DNA of 64,000 bases from Sphingomonas caseinilytica. Its GTDB lineage: Bacteria > Pseudomonadota > Alphaproteobacteria > Sphingomonadales > Sphingomonadaceae. The position numbers were made by a program, and so were the translations under genes. The stretch's first letter is position 1. The number at the start of each line of letters is the position of its first letter. The notes below the pieces were generated by a model. That model was not told the DNA's origin and made no database searches. It saw only the letters and a list, made by a program, of their open reading frames with translations. The stretch covers positions 558,001 through 622,000 of the forward strand of contig NZ_JAMGBA010000001.1 in assembly GCF_023516455.1 (NCBI RefSeq), given 5' to 3'. Below are positions 1 through 10,687 of this stretch, in pieces.

Positions 1-63
1 AACCTTCGGTCGCGACGCTACCTGCGCGATCTCAGGCGCGACGCCATTATCGACTATCGCTAG
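1..63 (+). CDS. surA: SurA-type periplasmic peptidyl-prolyl isomerase, C-terminal end only
   Basis: The first 63 bases are an open frame of 20 codons ending in TAG at 61-63 and reading ...RRYLRDLRRDAIIDYR. This Arg-rich ending with a terminal IxYR is how SurA-like foldases of sphingomonads finish, and surA directly before pdxA and rsmA is the standard order (surA-pdxA-ksgA). SurA helps outer-membrane proteins fold in the periplasm. The rest of the gene lies outside the window, so the identification rests on the tail and on the neighbours; no domain is visible. Confidence 0.7.
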   Translation, partial: NLRSRRYLRDLRRDAIIDYR

Positions 64-90
64 GCCGGATATGGGTGCAAAACCCTGACG

Positions 91-1095
91 ATGGCAAATA
101 GCTACAGGCCACTGGCGGTTTCGCTGGGCGATCCCGCCGGCATCGGCCCGGAGGTGGTCGGCAAATGCTGGGACCACCGCGACCGGTTCGGTTTGCCCCC
201 ATTCGTGGCGATCGGCGACCCGCGCAGCCTCGCTGCCGTATGGGACGGTCCGCTGGCGACAGTCGACGATCCGCGGGAAGTCGACAGCGCCTTCGACGTC
301 GGGCTCCCGATCCTGTCCATCGCATCGGTAGAGGCCGATCTTCCCGGCCATCCGACTGTTGCCGGGGCTCACTGCTCGCTTGACGCGCTGGAGCTGGCTG
401 TCGGCCTGGCCCGATCGGGCTCGGCCTCTGCGGTTGTGACCGGCCCCGTCTCCAAGCAGCAGCTTTACGGGATCGGCTTTTCGCACCCGGGCCAGACCGA
501 GTTCGTCGCCGAACGCTGCGGCGTTTCCCCCGGCAATGTCGCGATGATGCTGGCGGGGCCCACGCTTCGCACCGTGCCCGTCACGACGCATCTTCCGCTG
601 GGCCATGTCGCCGCGGCGCTATCGCCGTCACTCATCGAGGCGCGCGGACGGGCGGCACTGCGCGGTCTCCAGCGCAACTTCGGCATTTCCGACCCCCGGC
701 TGGCCGTTGCCGGCCTCAATCCGCATGCCGGCGAGGGCGGAGCGCTCGGCCGCGAAGAGATCGAGCTCATCATTCCAGCCATCGAGGCGCTTCGGACCGA
801 AGGCTGGCGCGTGACGGGGCCTCACCCGGCGGACACGATGTTCCATGCCGGCGCACGCGCCCAATATGATGCCGCGCTCTGCATGTATCATGATCAGGCG
901 CTGATTCCCTTGAAGGCCCTTCACTTCGAGGAGGGTGTGAACATCACGCTAGGCCTGCCGATCGTCCGGACGGCGCCCGATCATGGCACGGCGTTCGACA
1001 TTGCCGGCCAAGACCTCGCCGATCCGCGCGCCATGGCGGCGGCGATCCGGCTGGCTGCGGAATCCGCACTTCACCGCGCAACGCTTTCGGTCTGA
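91..1095 (+). CDS. pdxA: 4-hydroxythreonine-4-phosphate dehydrogenase PdxA
   Basis: Oxidises 4-phosphohydroxy-L-threonine with NAD(P) in the DXP-dependent route to pyridoxal phosphate; cytoplasmic dimer with a divalent metal. The 334-residue product has the family's length and its signatures: [11 protein letters not shown] near the N-terminus, HPGQTEF in the substrate site, [24 protein letters not shown], and the metal-binding [12 protein letters not shown] near the C-terminus. The start is the ATG at 91, 27 bases after the surA stop. Its TGA shares one base with the ATG of rsmA, so surA-pdxA-rsmA probably form one transcript. Nothing unusual apart from HPGQTEF where many homologues have GHTEF. 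Confidence 0.96.
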   Translation: MANSYRPLAVSLGDPAGIGPEVVGKCWDHRDRFGLPPFVAIGDPRSLAAVWDGPLATVDDPREVDSAFDVGLPILSIASVEADLPGHPTVAGAHCSLDALELAVGLARSGSASAVVTGPVSKQQLYGIGFSHPGQTEFVAERCGVSPGNVAMMLAGPTLRTVPVTTHLPLGHVAAALSPSLIEARGRAALRGLQRNFGISDPRLAVAGLNPHAGEGGALGREEIELIIPAIEALRTEGWRVTGPHPADTMFHAGARAQYDAALCMYHDQALIPLKALHFEEGVNITLGLPIVRTAPDHGTAFDIAGQDLADPRAMAAAIRLAAESALHRATLSV

Positions 1096-1904
1096 TGCCC
1101 GAACCGCTGCGCGACGTCATTGCCCGCCATGGCCTGCAGGCAAGCAAGGCGCTTGGGCAGAATTTCATCCTGGACCGCCAGCTGCTGGCGCGGATCGCCG
1201 CCGTGCCCGGCCCGCTCGAGGGGACGAAAGTTTATGAGGTTGGCCCCGGCCCCGGCGGCCTGACGCGTGCACTGCTCGATACCGGGGCCGAAGTCGTCGC
1301 GGTCGAGCGGGATCGCCGGTGCCTTCCAGCGCTGGCAGAGCTTGACGCGGACTTTCCCGGAAAGCTGCGCATCATCTCCGGCGATGCGCTGAAGGTCGAT
1401 GAACGTGCGGAAGCCGGCGATGGCGCCCACATCGTCGCCAACCTGCCCTACAATGTCGGAACGGCGCTGCTCTTAAGCTGGCTGGAAGGGCCGTGGCCGC
1501 CATGGTGGTCGTCGCTCACCCTGATGTTCCAGCGCGAGGTTGCCGAGCGGATCGTCGCGAAGCCCGGCAGCGAACATTATGGCCGTCTGTCGGTGGCTGC
1601 CCAGTGGCGCTCCAGCCCACGGATTGCGATGCAGGTGCATCGCTCTGCATTCGTGCCGCCGCCAAAGGTGGCTTCGGCGGTGGTTCACATCGTCCCTGCG
1701 GCCGAACCGGCCGGCGTGCGGGCGGAGGTACTGGAGCAAATCACTGCAGCTGCATTCGGCCAGCGCCGAAAGATGATGCGATCCAGCCTGAAATCGGTTG
1801 CGGGCGCGCTCGACGCGCTGGCCGCCCTAGGGATCGACATCGAACGCCGCGCCGAAACAGTCAGCGTCGAGGAATTCGTCGCGCTTGCGCGCGCCCTGTC
1901 CTGA
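1095..1904 (+). CDS. rsmA: 16S rRNA (adenine1518-N6/adenine1519-N6)-dimethyltransferase RsmA
   Basis: Dimethylates two adjacent adenines in the 3'-terminal hairpin of 16S rRNA using S-adenosylmethionine during small-subunit maturation. Visible signatures are LGQNFILD at residues 21-28, the SAM loop [10 protein letters not shown], the acidic VVAVERD after strand 2 and the catalytic NLPYNVG motif (N-L-P-Y). The length of 269 residues is normal. The start ATG overlaps the pdxA stop by one base (TGATG), so translation is coupled. The gene ends 15 bases before the stop of a converging TPR gene. Confidence 0.97.
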   Translation: MPEPLRDVIARHGLQASKALGQNFILDRQLLARIAAVPGPLEGTKVYEVGPGPGGLTRALLDTGAEVVAVERDRRCLPALAELDADFPGKLRIISGDALKVDERAEAGDGAHIVANLPYNVGTALLLSWLEGPWPPWWSSLTLMFQREVAERIVAKPGSEHYGRLSVAAQWRSSPRIAMQVHRSAFVPPPKVASAVVHIVPAAEPAGVRAEVLEQITAAAFGQRRKMMRSSLKSVAGALDALAALGIDIERRAETVSVEEFVALARALS

Positions 1905-1918
1905 GGCCGAACCCGGCG

Positions 1919-2416
1919 TCAGTTCTTCTTGGGAACCTCAGGCGTCTTGGCCGCGGCAAGCGCCGGACCACGGGCAATGGCGGTCGACAATGTCCCGACC
2001 TGCGGGCAGCTGGTGGTGCCGCACAGCTTCTGAAGCTTGGCCAGATTCTCCTTGGCGCGCGGCAATGCGCCCAATTCGACCATCGCCTCGCCCTGGACGG
2101 CAAGTGCGTCCCGGTCGGTCGGCTCCAGGGTCAACGCCTTGTTGCTAAGGCGAATTGCCTGACCGTAGAGCTTCTGCTTGATCGCAACCCGCGCCATGGC
2201 GACGAACGCCGCCCGGTTCTTGGGGTCGACGACCAGGGCGGTCTCCAGTGCGTCGTCGGCTTCGACGAACTTGCCCTGCGAAAGAAGCGTTTCACCCTGC
2301 TTCAACAACTCCATCGACTTCGGCGCGATCTGATCGTCCGGACGCTGTCCGACGACAGCGACCGACAGGGTCGAGGCGGCAAGGCCGAGGCAAAGAACGA
2401 GCGGTGACAGGCGCAT
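1919..2416 (-). CDS. Exported tetratricopeptide-repeat protein
   Basis: The 165-residue product begins MRLSPLVLCLGLAAS, a signal peptide, and continues with two to three TPR-like helix pairs: KQGETLLSQGKFVEADDALE, then a unit ending near NRAAFVAMARVAI, then YGQAIRLSNKALTLEPTDRDA. It is probably a periplasmic scaffold of unknown partner. A longer frame reaches 2563, but those extra residues lie inside the 3' end of rsmB and read as out-of-frame shadow; the ATG at 2416 gives a proper signal peptide, so it was chosen. It follows rsmB by 26 bases on the same strand and may be co-transcribed with it. Two Cys near the C-terminus (LCGTTSC) could form a disulphide. Confidence 0.78.
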   Translation of the reverse strand: MRLSPLVLCLGLAASTLSVAVVGQRPDDQIAPKSMELLKQGETLLSQGKFVEADDALETALVVDPKNRAAFVAMARVAIKQKLYGQAIRLSNKALTLEPTDRDALAVQGEAMVELGALPRAKENLAKLQKLCGTTSCPQVGTLSTAIARGPALAAAKTPEVPKKN

Positions 2417-2442
2417 CAAAATCTCCAACCAACCGCGCGACG

Positions 2443-3621
2443 CTAGCATGGCTTCGCAAATCGCGCGACGAAAAAGCCGTCGGTGGCATCGTGCGCCGGG
2501 GTCAGGAGCCGTCCCGGCCCATCCGCACGTCCACCTTCGAACGGCATATCCTGCACGATCCAAGATGAATGGCGGCCTAAGAAGTTCCTCGCTTGATCAG
2601 TGCCTTCGGCTCGGATGATCGAACAAGTCGCATAAACCAGCGCCCCGCCGGGCTTCACCAGCGGCGCCGCGATGTCGAGCAGGTGCTGCTGCAAATGCAC
2701 CAGCCGGTCGAGCCGATCCGGCGACAGCCGCCAGCGGCCTTCGGGGTTTCGCCGCCATGTACCCGACCCGCTGCAGGGCGCGTCGACCAGGACGATGTCG
2801 CACTGCCCTTCAAGTTCGGCCAGTTGAGCGCTCTCCCGGCCGCCATCCAGCAACCGCACTTCGATCTCGGCAACAGCACGCTGGGCGCGAGGCGCAAGTT
2901 GTGCCAGCCGCGCCCGGTTGGTGTCGGTCGCGATCACCTGACTGCCCGGCGATGCCGCAGCCAAGGCCAGCGCCTTACCCCCTGCCCCCGCGCATAGATC
3001 AAGGATGCGCGCCCCCTCGGATGATTGGCAGGCAAGCGCAATCAACTGGCTGCCTTCGTCCTGGATTTCGACCAGGCCTTGCAGGAATGCCGGATGATCA
3101 TCGACCCGCGTGTCGGGAGGGAGCCGCAATCCCCAAGGGCTGTGCGGTGCCGTCTCGGCACCTTCGAACTGACCGATCAGCTCGTCTCGGCTGGCCCGGG
3201 CAGCATTGACCCTGAGGTCGATCGGAGCCCTTTCAAGCAATGCCGGCCATTCAGCTTCGGTCACATGGCCCGAAAGCAGCGGCTGAACCCATTGCGGGAT
3301 AGCCGACGGCTTGGCCACATCGTCAGCCGGTTCGCGCACCGCCGGTCCGTGAGGCGAGCCGTCGAACAGGTCGAGCAGCATGGCATCCTCGTCGGCCAGG
3401 CCCAGCATGGCGGAGCGGCCGCTCGCCGGTACCTCGCCGCTTCGCCGGATCGCGCGGAATACCAGTTCCCGGACGGCGCGCCGATCCTTTGACCCGGCAT
3501 AGCGGCGCGCCTTGAAATATCGAGTGACGATGGCGTCCGCCGGCGCTCCGTCCTGGCGCACCGACGCGATCACCTCATCGAGAATCTCGATCGCCGCCTG
3601 GACGCGAGCGGAGGGCGTCAT
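2443..3621 (-). CDS. rsmB: RsmB-type 16S rRNA (cytosine-C5)-methyltransferase
   Basis: A SAM-dependent RNA m5C methyltransferase of the NOL1/NOP2/Sun family. The catalytic half shows the SAM loop DLCAGAGGKALAL, the motif-IV DAPCSGSGTWRRNPE (general-base Cys) and the catalytic YATCSI. The N-terminal 150 residues are helical, in the position of the NusB-like RNA-binding domain of RsmB, and the overall length of 392 is slightly under the family's 420-450. The closest assignment is therefore m5C967 methylation; another Nol1/Nop2/Sun specificity is possible. Transcription leaves the 3631-3724 palindrome; the exported TPR gene follows. Confidence 0.85.
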   Translation of the reverse strand: MTPSARVQAAIEILDEVIASVRQDGAPADAIVTRYFKARRYAGSKDRRAVRELVFRAIRRSGEVPASGRSAMLGLADEDAMLLDLFDGSPHGPAVREPADDVAKPSAIPQWVQPLLSGHVTEAEWPALLERAPIDLRVNAARASRDELIGQFEGAETAPHSPWGLRLPPDTRVDDHPAFLQGLVEIQDEGSQLIALACQSSEGARILDLCAGAGGKALALAAASPGSQVIATDTNRARLAQLAPRAQRAVAEIEVRLLDGGRESAQLAELEGQCDIVLVDAPCSGSGTWRRNPEGRWRLSPDRLDRLVHLQQHLLDIAAPLVKPGGALVYATCSIIRAEGTDQARNFLGRHSSWIVQDMPFEGGRADGPGRLLTPAHDATDGFFVARFAKPC

Positions 3622-3630
3622 ATTTCTCTC

Positions 3631-3724
3631 CGTTCGTCCTGAGCGGAGCGCGAAGCGCGTAGTCGAAGGGCGGCAATGCGATCGCCCTTCGACTTCGGCC
3701 TACGGCCTCCGCTCAGGACGAACG
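3631..3724. repeat. Large palindromic repeat, family B (CGTTCGTCCTGAGC...)
   Basis: The outer 14 bases cgttcgtcctgagc (3631-3644) are exactly complementary to gctcaggacgaacg at 3711-3724, and a second inner pair, gtcgaagggc with gcccttcgac, flanks a short centre. The element fills the space between the start of rsmB and the stop of guaB. Such palindromes are dispersed in sphingomonad intergenic regions; this is the only copy noticed in the window. It could act as a transcription boundary, but there is no T-run. Confidence 0.85.
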
Positions 3725-3744
3725 AGCTTGTTCGCGGCACAACC

Positions 3745-5259
<1,515 letters not shown>

Positions 5260-6066
5260 TCAGCCTCTCCCGGACCTCGCAAGCAGGCGGCGCGCGGACT
5301 CCACGTGCATCTGCTCGATCATCTCCCCTTCGAACCGCTCCGCGCCGCCCGTGGCCGCTGCAACCAGCCGCTCGGCCCGCGAAACTTCCGCATCGCTCGG
5401 GGCAAATGCGGCATGGCAGGGTGCGATCTGGCTGGGATGGATCAGCGACTTGCCGTCGAAGCCCAGCTTGCGCCCCTCGGCTGCTTCCGCCGCAAAACCG
5501 TCGAGATCGTCGAGCTGATTATAAACCCCGTCGAACACGGCAATCCCTTCAGCGCGCGCTGCAAGCACGATCGACTGAAGCGCCGTTTGGAGGGGCCCGC
5601 GCCCCGCGCCGGGCGGCAGGCGAAGGCCAGCCGACAAGTCGTTCGTGCCCGCAATCAGTGCGACCGAGTCATGGGCGATCGTCGGGGCAGCAAGGACACC
5701 CCTGGGCGTTTCGATCATGGCCGCGACGGGCGAACCCGACTGTTTGCGGACGAAGGTCAGCACTTCCTTGTCCTCGACGCGCGGCATTACGACCAGATCG
5801 ACATGGCCATGAGTGACCGTAACCAGGTCCTGTCCGTGCCACGGCGTCCCGAACCCATTGATGCGGATGGCAACCGGCATCGGCCATTCTTGCTTAATCG
5901 CCTCGGCGGCCGCCGCTCGGGCGGCCTCTTTGTCCTCAGGCTTCACCGCATCCTCAAGGTCGAGAATGACCAGGTCCGCGTCGCTTTCACGCGCTTTTGC
6001 GATGGCGCGCGGATTGCTTGCTGGAAGAAACAGAAGCGCGCGTTTGTCGAACAGGTTTAGGCTCAT
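5260..6066 (-). CDS. CitE-like CoA-ester lyase (HpcH/HpaI aldolase family)
   Basis: A 268-residue barrel enzyme related to the citrate lyase beta subunit, which in bacteria includes malyl-, citramalyl- and beta-methylmalyl-CoA lyases. Motifs seen: FLPASNPRAIAKA, the metal/substrate strand LVILDLEDAVKPEDK, RINGFGTPWHGQDL, VMPRVEDKEVL, MIETPRGVL, GTNDLSAGLRL and GKSLIHPSQI. The substrate cannot be told from sequence; stand-alone CitE-like proteins commonly act on (3S)-malyl-CoA or citramalyl-CoA. The start at 6066 (MSLNLFDKR) was preferred over an in-frame codon at 6084 because the conserved fold begins there. Confidence 0.85.
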   Translation of the reverse strand: MSLNLFDKRALLFLPASNPRAIAKARESDADLVILDLEDAVKPEDKEAARAAAAEAIKQEWPMPVAIRINGFGTPWHGQDLVTVTHGHVDLVVMPRVEDKEVLTFVRKQSGSPVAAMIETPRGVLAAPTIAHDSVALIAGTNDLSAGLRLPPGAGRGPLQTALQSIVLAARAEGIAVFDGVYNQLDDLDGFAAEAAEGRKLGFDGKSLIHPSQIAPCHAAFAPSDAEVSRAERLVAAATGGAERFEGEMIEQMHVESARRLLARSGRG

Positions 6067-6129
6067 GCCGATTTTCCTTCCCACAAGCGCGGCGGCTTTG
6101 CATCATGCCGGCAATCAAAGGGGTCTGAC

Positions 6130-7086
6130 ATGCTTGAATTTCTCGTTGGCCTATCTGTCTTTGCACTGCTGCTCGTGATGATGAGCGTCAAGATCGTGCG
6201 CCAGGGCTATCGCTATACGATCGAACGCTTCGGCCGTTTCGTTCGCGTCGCGGAGCCAGGCTTCAACCTGGTGACGCCATTCATCTATCGCGTTGGTCAC
6301 AAGATCAACATGATGGAGCAGGTGCTCGATATTCCGGGGCAGGAAATCATCACCAAGGACAACGCCATGGTCGCGGTCGATGGCGTGGTCTTCTTCCAGG
6401 TGCTGGACGCCGCCAAGGCCGCCTATGAGGTAAGCGACCTCTATCTGGCGATCATGGCTCTTTCGACCACCAACCTTCGTACAGTCATGGGCTCGATGGA
6501 CCTCGACGAGACCTTGTCCAAGCGCGACGAGATCAACGCCCGCCTGCTGGCGGTGGTCGACCAGGCTACCGAATCCTGGGGCGTCAAGATCACCCGCGTC
6601 GAGTTGAAGGACATTCGCCCGCCGCGCGACATCGTCGATGCGATGACCCGGCAGATGAAGGCGGAACGCGAAAAGCGTGCGGCGATCCTCGAATCAGAGG
6701 GGATGCGGGCGTCCGAAATCCTTCGGGCCGAAGGTGAAAAGCAGGCCAAGATTCTTCAGGCTGAGGGCCTTAAGGAAGCGGCGTTCCGCGAAGCCGAAGC
6801 CCGCGAGCGTGCGGCACAGGCCGAGGCCACCGCGACCAAATCGGTCAGCGACGCGATCGAAGGTGGAAGCTCGCAGGCCATCAACTATTTCATCGCCCAG
6901 AAATATGTCGAAGCGATCGGCAAGTTTGCTACTTCGCCCAACGCGAAGACCATCCTCTTCCCGGTCGAGGCTACCCAGCTGATGGGAACCCTCGGCGGCA
7001 TTGGCGAGCTTGCAAAGGAAGTGCTCGGCAAGGACGCGGTTGCCGCCCCGACGGTTCGCCCCGGTCTCCCGAAGGCGGGCCAATAA
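6130..7086 (+). CDS. SPFH/Band-7 membrane protein (QmcA/stomatin-like)
   Basis: An N-terminal hydrophobic stretch (LVGLSVFALLLVMM) anchors the protein, followed by an SPFH domain: RYTIERFGRFVR, PGQEIITKDNAMVAVDGVVFFQV, and the helix VELKDIRPPRDIVDAMTRQMKAERE. A long Ala/Glu-rich coiled coil follows (about residues 180-240). The length is 318. The stop overlaps the ATG of the next gene, an NfeD protein, by one base. SPFH-NfeD pairs are a conserved two-gene unit whose proteins act together at membrane microdomains or in protein quality control; the exact role here is unknown. Confidence 0.93.
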   Translation: MLEFLVGLSVFALLLVMMSVKIVRQGYRYTIERFGRFVRVAEPGFNLVTPFIYRVGHKINMMEQVLDIPGQEIITKDNAMVAVDGVVFFQVLDAAKAAYEVSDLYLAIMALSTTNLRTVMGSMDLDETLSKRDEINARLLAVVDQATESWGVKITRVELKDIRPPRDIVDAMTRQMKAEREKRAAILESEGMRASEILRAEGEKQAKILQAEGLKEAAFREAEARERAAQAEATATKSVSDAIEGGSSQAINYFIAQKYVEAIGKFATSPNAKTILFPVEATQLMGTLGGIGELAKEVLGKDAVAAPTVRPGLPKAGQ

Positions 7087-7541
7087 TGTTCGAAAACCTC
7101 GAACCCGGATGGTGGTGGGCGATCGGCGGCTTGGTCCTGCTGATCGCTGAGGTAATCGCGCCCGGCTTCTTTCTCGTGTTCCTCGGCGCCGCCGCAATCG
7201 CCACTGGCCTCTTCACATTGATGTTCGACCTTGGCCTCGCGCCGCAACTGGTGCTGTTCGTGCTCTACACTGCGCTCGCCGTCATGATCGGCAAGCGCTG
7301 GTACGCGGAACCGCACGGCGGCGATCAGCGCCATGCGATCAACGAACCCGCCAAGCGGTTGGTCGGAAAGACGGTGACGGCGGTCACCGATGTCGACGAC
7401 CATGGCGGCCGAGTTCGCGTCGGCGACGGCGAGTGGAATGCCCGTGGCGGTCCCGCCGCCGCCGGCGACCGGCTGACCGTCACCGCCGTCGAAGGCAATT
7501 GCCTGATGGTTGAACCAGTTCGCACCCTACCCCCTGCCTGA
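7086..7541 (+). CDS. NfeD-family membrane protein
   Basis: A 151-residue short NfeD protein without the ClpP-like protease domain. It has two to three membrane helices in the first 70 residues (WWAIGGLVLLIAEVIAPGFF, FLGAAAIATGLFTLMF, LVLFVLYTALAVMIG) and a C-terminal OB-fold of about 60 residues (LVGKTVTAVTDVDDHGGRV ... GDRLTVTAVEGNCLMVEP). Its start shares a base with the stop of the SPFH gene, indicating translational coupling and joint function. About 20 bases separate it from the downstream DUF885 gene. Confidence 0.92.
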   Translation: MFENLEPGWWWAIGGLVLLIAEVIAPGFFLVFLGAAAIATGLFTLMFDLGLAPQLVLFVLYTALAVMIGKRWYAEPHGGDQRHAINEPAKRLVGKTVTAVTDVDDHGGRVRVGDGEWNARGGPAAAGDRLTVTAVEGNCLMVEPVRTLPPA

Positions 7542-7559
7542 GTATTTGGAGTCACTGCC

Positions 7560-9404
7560 TTGAACGATCTGAGCTTTTCGCGCCGCCAGGCGGTTGCCGC
7601 GCTTTCCGCTGGCGTCGCGGCGGTTGCCCTTCCCGGTTCCGCCCGCGCCCTGACGCAGGCAGCTACTGCGTCCAGCGAAGCCGACGTCGTCGCCCTGCTC
7701 GACTCCATCGGTGAAAACCTGCTTGCCCTGTCACCCGAGAGCGCAACCAGCCTTGGCATCGATACAGGCGCGAAGGCCTCGTACCGCGCTCGGCTGTCGG
7801 ATCGCAGCCAGGCCGGGCAGGACAAGATCGCAGCAACCCTCCGCGCCGATCTCGCCCGCGCCGAGGCGGTAAACACCGCCGCCGTTACCCATTCGACCCG
7901 GACAAGCGTCGAAGTCGTGAAGTCCGCCTATCGCGTCGCGCTCGACGGTTTCGCCCAGCCCTATGGCGACGTCGCCGTCGGCGGCTGGCGCAACACGCCC
8001 TATGTCGTGATCCAGAACGTCGGCGCCTATCTCGACGTGCCGCGCTTCCTCGACACCGATCACCGTGTCGAAAATGCCCAGGACGCCGAAGCCTATCTCG
8101 CCCGCCTGGAAAGCTATCCGGTCCAGCTCGAAGGCGAACTCGCGCGGCTAAAGGATGCTGGCGGCAAAGGCCTGATCGCCCCCGCCTTCCTGATCGACAA
8201 GGCCGTCAACCAGATGACGGTCAGCGTGAAGAATGCGCGCGAAGGCGGCGGCCTCGTCGAATCGATCGAGCGCCGGACCAAGGATATTCCCGGCGACTGG
8301 GCGGCCCGCGCCCGCGCCATCGCGCAGCAGAAGGTCGCACCGGCGCTTGAGCGCCAGCTGGCCGAACTCCAGTCGCAGCGAACCCGCGCGACGATGGACG
8401 CCGGCATGTGGGCGCGCCCGCATGGCCCCGAATTCTACCAATGGGCACTGCGCGCCTCGACAACGACTAAAATGACTCCGGACGAGATCCACAAGATGGG
8501 CCTCGAACAGGTCGCCGAGCTTCACGGCCGGATGGACGTGATCCTGAAGAAGCTGGGCTATTCGCAAGGCACCGTCGGAGCCCGCATGACGGCCCTGTCG
8601 AACGACCCCCGCTACAAGTTCGCGGAAGGCGATCCCGGCCGCGCCGAGATCATGGCCTTCATCCAGGAACGGCTGAAGATCATCCGCGCCCAGCTTCCGC
8701 GCGCTTTCCGCACGCTGGTCCGCGGCAATCTGGAAGTGAAGCGCTTGCCGCCCGAGGAAGAACCCGGCGCACCTGGCGCCTATGGCGGCGCGGGATCGAT
8801 CGACGGTTCGATCCCGGGCAAATTCTGGATCAACCTTCGCACCACCGACCTGCATCGCAAATATGACCTGCCCGACCTTGCCCATCATGAGGCGATCCCG
8901 GGTCACGTCTGGCAGGGCGAATATTCGAACCAGCTTCCGCTTATCCGCGCGATGCTCGCCTTCAACGCTTACTCCGAAGGCTGGGCGCTCTATGCCGAGC
9001 AACTGGCCGACGAACTTGGCGTCTACGACGACTTCGAAGTCGGCCGCCTCGGTTATCTGCAAAGCCTCGCCTTCCGCGCAATCCGCCTCGTCGTCGACAC
9101 AGGCCTCCACCACAAGCGCTGGACCCGCGAACAGGGCGTCCGCTACTTCGTCGAGGTCAACGGGTCGAAGCAGGAAGAGGTCGCCAGCGAAGTCGACCGT
9201 TATTGCAGCTGGGTCGGCCAGGCCTGCGGCTACAAGATCGGCCATACCGAGATCGTCCGCCAGCGCACCCGCGCCCAAAAGGCACTCGGCCCCACCCGCT
9301 ACGACCTCCGCGATTTCGACGACACGGTGGTGAAGGGCGGCAACGTCCCGCTCGACGTGCTGGCCAAGAACATCGACGAATATATCGCCACCGCGAAGGG
9401 CTAA
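7560..9404 (+). CDS. Tat-exported DUF885 protein, probable metallopeptidase
   Basis: The 614-residue product belongs to the DUF885 family, which carries an HEAIPGH-type zinc site; here it reads LAHHEAIPGHVWQ near residues 440-455, with the conserved FNAYSEGWALYAEQLADE following. The N-terminus SRRQAVAALSAGVAAVALPGSARA looks like a twin-arginine signal, so the protein is probably folded before export to the periplasm. The start is TTG at 7560, supported by ttggag eight bases upstream; no ATG lies near. Family members are thought to be metallopeptidases, but substrate and reaction are inference. Confidence 0.85.
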   Translation: MNDLSFSRRQAVAALSAGVAAVALPGSARALTQAATASSEADVVALLDSIGENLLALSPESATSLGIDTGAKASYRARLSDRSQAGQDKIAATLRADLARAEAVNTAAVTHSTRTSVEVVKSAYRVALDGFAQPYGDVAVGGWRNTPYVVIQNVGAYLDVPRFLDTDHRVENAQDAEAYLARLESYPVQLEGELARLKDAGGKGLIAPAFLIDKAVNQMTVSVKNAREGGGLVESIERRTKDIPGDWAARARAIAQQKVAPALERQLAELQSQRTRATMDAGMWARPHGPEFYQWALRASTTTKMTPDEIHKMGLEQVAELHGRMDVILKKLGYSQGTVGARMTALSNDPRYKFAEGDPGRAEIMAFIQERLKIIRAQLPRAFRTLVRGNLEVKRLPPEEEPGAPGAYGGAGSIDGSIPGKFWINLRTTDLHRKYDLPDLAHHEAIPGHVWQGEYSNQLPLIRAMLAFNAYSEGWALYAEQLADELGVYDDFEVGRLGYLQSLAFRAIRLVVDTGLHHKRWTREQGVRYFVEVNGSKQEEVASEVDRYCSWVGQACGYKIGHTEIVRQRTRAQKALGPTRYDLRDFDDTVVKGGNVPLDVLAKNIDEYIATAKG

Positions 9405-9458
9405 GGCGATTTGAAGTCCTTCTAGCGGTCGGCGGACACTAGAGTGTAAGCTACCCCA

Positions 9459-9959
9459 ATGGCCAACGACCGCGAAAAACAGCGAACGGAAACGGACAGC
9501 GAAATCGAACGGGAGATCCGCGAAGGCCGCAAGCTGACCGCCAAGGATCTCATGGCCCGGCTAGCCGGACCCGGAGCGATGAAAGGCGCCTCGCCAGTCT
9601 CTCCGGTTCAGCAGGCCGAGAACGAAATCGGCAGCTGGCTCGGTAACAACCTGCAGGACGACTGCGGCCAGTTGCGCGTCGTCCTGCATCGCAACCTAAA
9701 GGGTAGCGAGTGCTTGCTGGAAAACCTCGATCAGCCGCTCACAGCGATCGAAGAATATCTCCGGCGGCTCCTCGCCACCGACAATCTTCTGAAAGAGATC
9801 GTCCGGGAAGCAGATGTCGAATGGGGCCGCGTCATGGATGAGCGGCCCCATTTCGAGCGAGAAGGCGCAGCGGCCAACCCTGACGATCCCTACACTTGCA
9901 TTGGCGTTCGCAAGACCTTGGGTGACGCGCTGGAGAGACTGCCCCACGCGACCAAATAG
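9459..9959 (+). CDS. Conserved-looking hypothetical protein, highly charged N-terminus
   Basis: A 166-residue protein that I do not recognise. The first 35 residues are strongly charged (NDREKQRTETDSEIEREIRE) and predicted helical; the middle contains a leucine-rich helical region (LLENLDQPLTAIEEYLRRLL). There is no signal peptide, membrane segment or metal motif. It stands alone, 54 bases after the DUF885 gene, and is followed by a repeat-bearing gap. Codon use resembles the neighbouring genes (GC-rich third positions), which is the main reason for calling it real. Confidence 0.6.
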   Translation: MANDREKQRTETDSEIEREIREGRKLTAKDLMARLAGPGAMKGASPVSPVQQAENEIGSWLGNNLQDDCGQLRVVLHRNLKGSECLLENLDQPLTAIEEYLRRLLATDNLLKEIVREADVEWGRVMDERPHFEREGAAANPDDPYTCIGVRKTLGDALERLPHATK

Positions 9960-10055
9960 GATCGCCATGCGATACTGCTGTCCTACAGGCATCGAACCGT
10001 GCGACAATCGTCGCCGGTCTTTCTCATGGTCTGCATCAAAGTCGGGCGCGCGATC

Positions 10056-10124
10056 CCTAAAGTCACTAAAGTCACACGAAATGACGCCGCAGCTTGAGAC
10101 TTTTGCGACGTTAGTGACCTTAGG
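10056..10124. repeat. Palindromic element family D, copy 1
   Basis: Arms cctaaagtcactaa (10056-10069) and ttagtgaccttagg (10111-10124) are complementary with one mismatch. The interior has a second 'aaagtcac' step and the string cttgagacttttg. A related element lies at 18731-18790 in the opposite orientation, sharing the arms, the 'cacgaaa' step and the cttgagacttttg core. This copy sits between an unknown + strand gene and the stop of an unknown - strand gene. Confidence 0.75.
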
Positions 10125-10133
10125 AGGCCGGGC

Positions 10134-10580
10134 TCAGGGCATTGCCGCAAGGTCAGGCTCGACCCAGCCTCGCCGCGCGTCGACGCTCATCAGCCGGTCC
10201 TTGGACCAGAAGCGTAGCGGCCAATCGCGGCGCCCCATCGGCGACATCAGCAGCTCGTTGACCAGCTCGTGGATCGGTCGGCTCGTATCCACCTCTTCGA
10301 GGAACAGGCGGATCCCGCGGAGGTAAGCGCGGGTGATGGTGTCGTGATAGCCTTCGGTATCGGTGTTCTTGCCGCCGACACTCTCGTTATATCTTGAGAT
10401 GATCCCCGGAAGCTCGACGTCGAGGTCGATCTCCGCATGTTTCAGGACAAGATAGGTCGTCGCGGCGAGGTGGGCCTCATGGGTCCACTCCTCGCGCGGC
10501 AAGGTACGGGCCAACAGCCCCTCGCCCACATGGGCAACGGCGTCGTCGGACAGGAAATGGCGTACTGGATATTCGGTCAT
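10134..10580 (-). CDS. Hypothetical cytoplasmic protein of 148 residues
   Basis: No family recognised. The sequence is soluble and rich in acidic and aromatic residues, with EEWTHEAHLAATTYLVLKHAEIDL near the N-terminus and a C-terminal stretch GRRDWPLRFWSKDRLMS that looks like a conserved surface or binding segment. Two adjacent His (HEAH) with several Glu could bind a metal, but that is a guess. It starts at an ATG just beyond the A1 palindrome and ends 10 bases from the D1 palindrome, so it is boxed in by repeats on both sides. Confidence 0.7.
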   Translation of the reverse strand: MTEYPVRHFLSDDAVAHVGEGLLARTLPREEWTHEAHLAATTYLVLKHAEIDLDVELPGIISRYNESVGGKNTDTEGYHDTITRAYLRGIRLFLEEVDTSRPIHELVNELLMSPMGRRDWPLRFWSKDRLMSVDARRGWVEPDLAAMP

Positions 10581-10590
10581 TTTTGGGTCT

Positions 10591-10667
10591 CGTCATTGCG
10601 AGCGCAGCGAAGCAATCCAGGCCTCACCGCGCTGGATTGCTTCGTCACTGCGCTCCTCGCAATGACG
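10591..10667. repeat. Palindromic repeat family A, copy 1
   Basis: Left arm cgtcattgcgagcgcagcga followed by agcaatccag (10591-10620); right arm from 10632 is its inverted, slightly diverged copy ending in cgcaatgacg at 10667. It lies between the starts/stops of the 148-residue hypothetical gene and pckA. Three further copies are at 32381, 34104 and 38642. Confidence 0.9.
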
Positions 10668-10687
10668 AGAATGCAGTAATTTAAGCG